Shown: positions 62,106 through 64,000 of the stretch, in pieces
How positions within the stretch are numbered: the first letter of the stretch is position 1
Layout of the letters: every line of letters starts with the position of its first letter
Source of the DNA: Pseudaminobacter soli (ex Zhang et al. 2022)
Lineage (GTDB): Bacteria > Pseudomonadota > Alphaproteobacteria > Rhizobiales > Rhizobiaceae
NCBI RefSeq assembly: GCF_014595955.1
Contig: NZ_JABVCF010000014.1
Span: forward strand, 62,001-126,000
Length of the DNA stretch: 64,000 nucleotides
Reading direction: 5' to 3'
Notes under the pieces: model-generated
What the model saw: only the letters and a program-made list of their open reading frames with translations
Database searches by the model: none
Told to the model about the DNA's origin: nothing
Program-made: the position numbers and the translations under genes

Positions 62106-63026
62106 ATGCACCAGAAGATCCGCAAAGCCATCATTCCTGCCGCCGGTTTCGGGACGCGCATGCTTCCGGCGACCAAGAGCATCCCCAAGGAACTGCTGAC
62201 GATCGTCGACCGCCCCCTGCTCGACTACATCGTTGCCGAGGCCTTCGCCTCGGGAATTGAACATGTGATCATCGTCACCGGGCGCATGAAGGGCGCGATC
62301 GAGGACCATTTCGACCACGCCTTCGAACTCGATGTCAGCCTGCGCAATGCCGGGAAGCTGCCTTTGGCCGAACGAATCGCCCAGGACACGCCAGCCGCCG
62401 GGACGATTTCCTTCGTGCGACAGCAACAGGCACGGGGTCTCGGCCACGCGGTATGGACGGCCCGCCACATCGTCGGCGACGAGCCCTTCGCGGTGCTATT
62501 GCCCGACATGCTCATGGTCGCCGACAGGCCATGTCTGAAATCCATGGTCGATCTCTATGAACGCCATGGCGACAACGTCATCGCGGTGGAGAGATGTGCT
62601 CCCGAGGACGCCCACAAGTTCGGCATTGTCTCGCTCAGGCCGACTGCCGATGGCCCGGTCGTGACCGGGCTTGTGGAGAAGCCGGCCCCTGGCACGGCGC
62701 CCAGCAATCTCTTCATTTCCGGGCGCTACATCCTGCAGCCCGAAATCTTCGCCCTTCTCGAGCGGCAGGCGCCAGGAGCGGGCGGCGAAGTCCAGCTCAC
62801 CGACGCAATGCTCGCGCTGTTGGAAACCCAGGCGATCCGGCCCTTCGAATTCTGCGGCCTCACCTTCGATTGCGGCGTCCCGGCCGGCTTCGTGACCGCC
62901 AACCTGCACATGGCGGCCGCGCGCACCGACCTTGCCCCTCACATCGGTGCCGCGATGGATGCCCTCTACCCGCGCGGTGGCATGAGCGAACTGCCGGTGA
63001 CCCATGCCAGTGGGCACCCCGGATGA
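62106..63026 (+). CDS. galU: UTP-glucose-1-phosphate uridylyltransferase (GalU/ExoN type)
   Basis: Enzyme of 306 residues making UDP-glucose. KAIIPAAGFGTRMLPATKSI and PKELLTIVDRPLLDYIVAEA at the N-terminus, VRQQQARGLGHAVWTARHIV, AVLLPDMLM, HKFGIVSLR, VEKPAPGTAPSNLFISGRYI and GGEVQLTDAM define the family. The start is ATG 62106 with GGAGGG upstream; the frame is open much further back only because it runs through the GT4 gene. It closes the rightward EPS operon and supplies the glucose (and, after epimerisation, galactose) donor. Confidence 0.94.
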   Translation: MHQKIRKAIIPAAGFGTRMLPATKSIPKELLTIVDRPLLDYIVAEAFASGIEHVIIVTGRMKGAIEDHFDHAFELDVSLRNAGKLPLAERIAQDTPAAGTISFVRQQQARGLGHAVWTARHIVGDEPFAVLLPDMLMVADRPCLKSMVDLYERHGDNVIAVERCAPEDAHKFGIVSLRPTADGPVVTGLVEKPAPGTAPSNLFISGRYILQPEIFALLERQAPGAGGEVQLTDAMLALLETQAIRPFEFCGLTFDCGVPAGFVTANLHMAAARTDLAPHIGAAMDALYPRGGMSELPVTHASGHPG

Positions 63027-63028
63027 AC

Positions 63029-63053
63029 CCGGCGGCTGAAGGCAAGCCGCCGG
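63029..63053. terminator. Hairpin between convergent galU and alpha-oxoamine synthase genes
   Basis: Perfect 9-bp stem CCGGCGGCT/AGCCGCCGG with loop GAAGGCA filling the 30-bp gap between two convergent genes. No T run, but the position strongly suggests a bidirectional transcript end. Confidence 0.55.
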
Positions 63054-63056
63054 CCG

Positions 63057-64000
63057 TTAGGCTTCGGTCAGTGTGTCGTCCAACGCAGTTGGCGTCTTGC
63101 CGGCCCCAGGCAAAGCCACCTGCTGAGCGCCGGTTTCGCCCTGTATTTGATCCAGTTCCTCCGCCGCGCTGTCCATCGCGCGATTGAAGGTGGCGACCAT
63201 GGCCTCGATGTCCTCGGCAGCATGTGCCGCCATGACCTGGAAGCGGAACCTGGATTGTCCCAATGGGACGGCCGGAAATTCCACCAGATTGGCAATTCCC
63301 GCAAACAACGAGAGATATTTCGAGGCCAGGCGTCCCAGAGCCTCGCCGCCGACACGAACCGGCACGATAGGGGAAGGCTCCCCCAGCACTTCGCGGCCGG
63401 AGCGCGCCATGGACTCACGCAAATGATTCACGTTATCGCGCAGCTTGTGCCGCAGTTCTTTCCCTTCTCGCCCCCGGATGATCGAAAGCGCCTCCAGAAC
63501 CGTTGCGGCCTGGACTGGCGACAGAGCATTCGAGAATGTGTGCGGCGCGCTGTAATATCTCAGATATTCGGCGGCGGCCCGCGTCTTGACGGCCACAAAG
63601 CCGCCGTTAGAGGCGAAGGTTTTTGAGAAGCTCCCGATGATGATGTCGATCTCGTCGAGCATTCCCTGCTGGCCGATGTGGCCGAGACCGTCCTCGCCCA
63701 TGCAGCCCAAGTCATGAGCGCAGTCGACCAGCAGACTCGCCCCGTAGGCGTCACAGACACTTCGAAGCGCCCTGAGATCAGGGGTGTCGGAGTGCATGGA
63801 AAAAAGGCTTTCCGTCACGACGAGAATGTTGTTCTTCGTGTCCGCAGCGCGAATGTTCGCCAGCCTGCGGGCCACAGCATCTGAGTCGAGGTGCCGAAAG
63901 TATTGCACCTTTTGAGTTGCGGCCGCTGCTCCCGCCTGGAGGCAGGAATGCGCCAGCATGTCCATCACGACGTAGTCATCCGAACGGACAAAGCCCTGGA
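63057..64000 (-). CDS. Alpha-oxoamine synthase family PLP enzyme (KBL/AONS/RkpG-like), 5' end outside the window
   Basis: About 314 C-terminal residues are visible; the frame is open to the window edge, where it reads QGFVRSDDYVVMDMLAHS, so the ATG at 63968 is internal. PLP motifs: LVDCAHDLGCMGEDGLGHIG (Asp and His contacting the cofactor) and IIGSFSKTFASNGGFVAVKT with the Schiff-base Lys. The family condenses acyl-CoA with an amino acid (aminoketobutyrate, KAPA, ketosphinganine). S. meliloti RkpG, a K-antigen protein, belongs here, so a surface-polysaccharide or lipid role is possible. The last 20 residues (ALPGAGKTPTALDDTLTEA) are likely a flexible tail. Confidence 0.82.
   Translation of the reverse strand, partial: QGFVRSDDYVVMDMLAHSCLQAGAAAATQKVQYFRHLDSDAVARRLANIRAADTKNNILVVTESLFSMHSDTPDLRALRSVCDAYGASLLVDCAHDLGCMGEDGLGHIGQQGMLDEIDIIIGSFSKTFASNGGFVAVKTRAAAEYLRYYSAPHTFSNALSPVQAATVLEALSIIRGREGKELRHKLRDNVNHLRESMARSGREVLGEPSPIVPVRVGGEALGRLASKYLSLFAGIANLVEFPAVPLGQSRFRFQVMAAHAAEDIEAMVATFNRAMDSAAEELDQIQGETGAQQVALPGAGKTPTALDDTLTEA

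Noticed and set aside
63057-63968. Treating the ATG at 63968 as the true start of the last gene
   Set aside because: The frame stays open to the window edge with protein-like sequence, and the family needs about 80-100 more residues before this point.

Overview
The window looks like a chromosome or large-replicon segment of an alphaproteobacterium of the order Hyphomicrobiales (Rhizobiales), probably a Mesorhizobium/Aminobacter/Sinorhizobium-type organism. The reasons are the high GC, the rhizobial galactoglucan (EPS II) gene order on the right, a 'cyclase-like' N-terminal regulator domain common in Mesorhizobium, a RirA-type iron operator, and the DUF3141-pta-ackA-fabI block. The assignment is inferred from gene content; no rRNA or tRNA gene was recognised.

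Left part (1-12.1 kb). A quaternary-amine ABC transporter binding protein (partial) diverges from a TorR/TorS/TorT sensory set packed without intergenic space. Then come an M20 amidohydrolase, a TRIC/UPF0126 membrane protein, a sorbosone-dehydrogenase-like beta-propeller protein, an FMN reductase, and an exbB-exbD-tonB operon behind a likely RirA operator.

Middle part (12.1-32.4 kb). This is a stress and energy region: an AI-2E-type permease, small orphan proteins, an HlyD-type fusion protein with a membrane partner, a truncated cyclase-like regulator, a DUF3141 PhaC-like hydrolase followed by phosphotransacetylase, acetate kinase and FabI, and an ankyrin protein. A lanthanide-type PQQ alcohol dehydrogenase with a diheme cytochrome c follows, then a DUF3300-DUF2950-small secreted protein-MscS cluster. 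Four copies of a 19-bp motif with the core GTAA-C-TTAC lie in intergenic DNA ahead of four of these transcription units and are the best hint of a shared, unrecognised regulon.

Right part (32.9-63.0 kb). This is an EPS II-type exopolysaccharide cluster matching the S. meliloti wga-wgcA-wggR-wgd-wge layout. A leftward operon (unknown protein, GT2-GT4 fusion, two pyruvyl-transferase-fold proteins, secreted GH-A glycosidase, alpha/beta hydrolase, rmlACBD) runs to 34.5 kb. A GT4 gene and a MarR regulator also read leftward. A type I secretion pair and an RTX protein followed by glycosyltransferases, a methyltransferase and galU read rightward. Three related 27-bp operators sit at the three control points. 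A GH16 glycanase with an RTX segment lies beside the rml genes. The window ends inside an alpha-oxoamine-synthase-type gene read leftward.

The parts connect as follows: the MarR regulator probably switches the polysaccharide operons together; the type I exporter probably secretes the RTX protein and perhaps the GH16 glycanase; RmlABCD and GalU supply dTDP-rhamnose and UDP-glucose.
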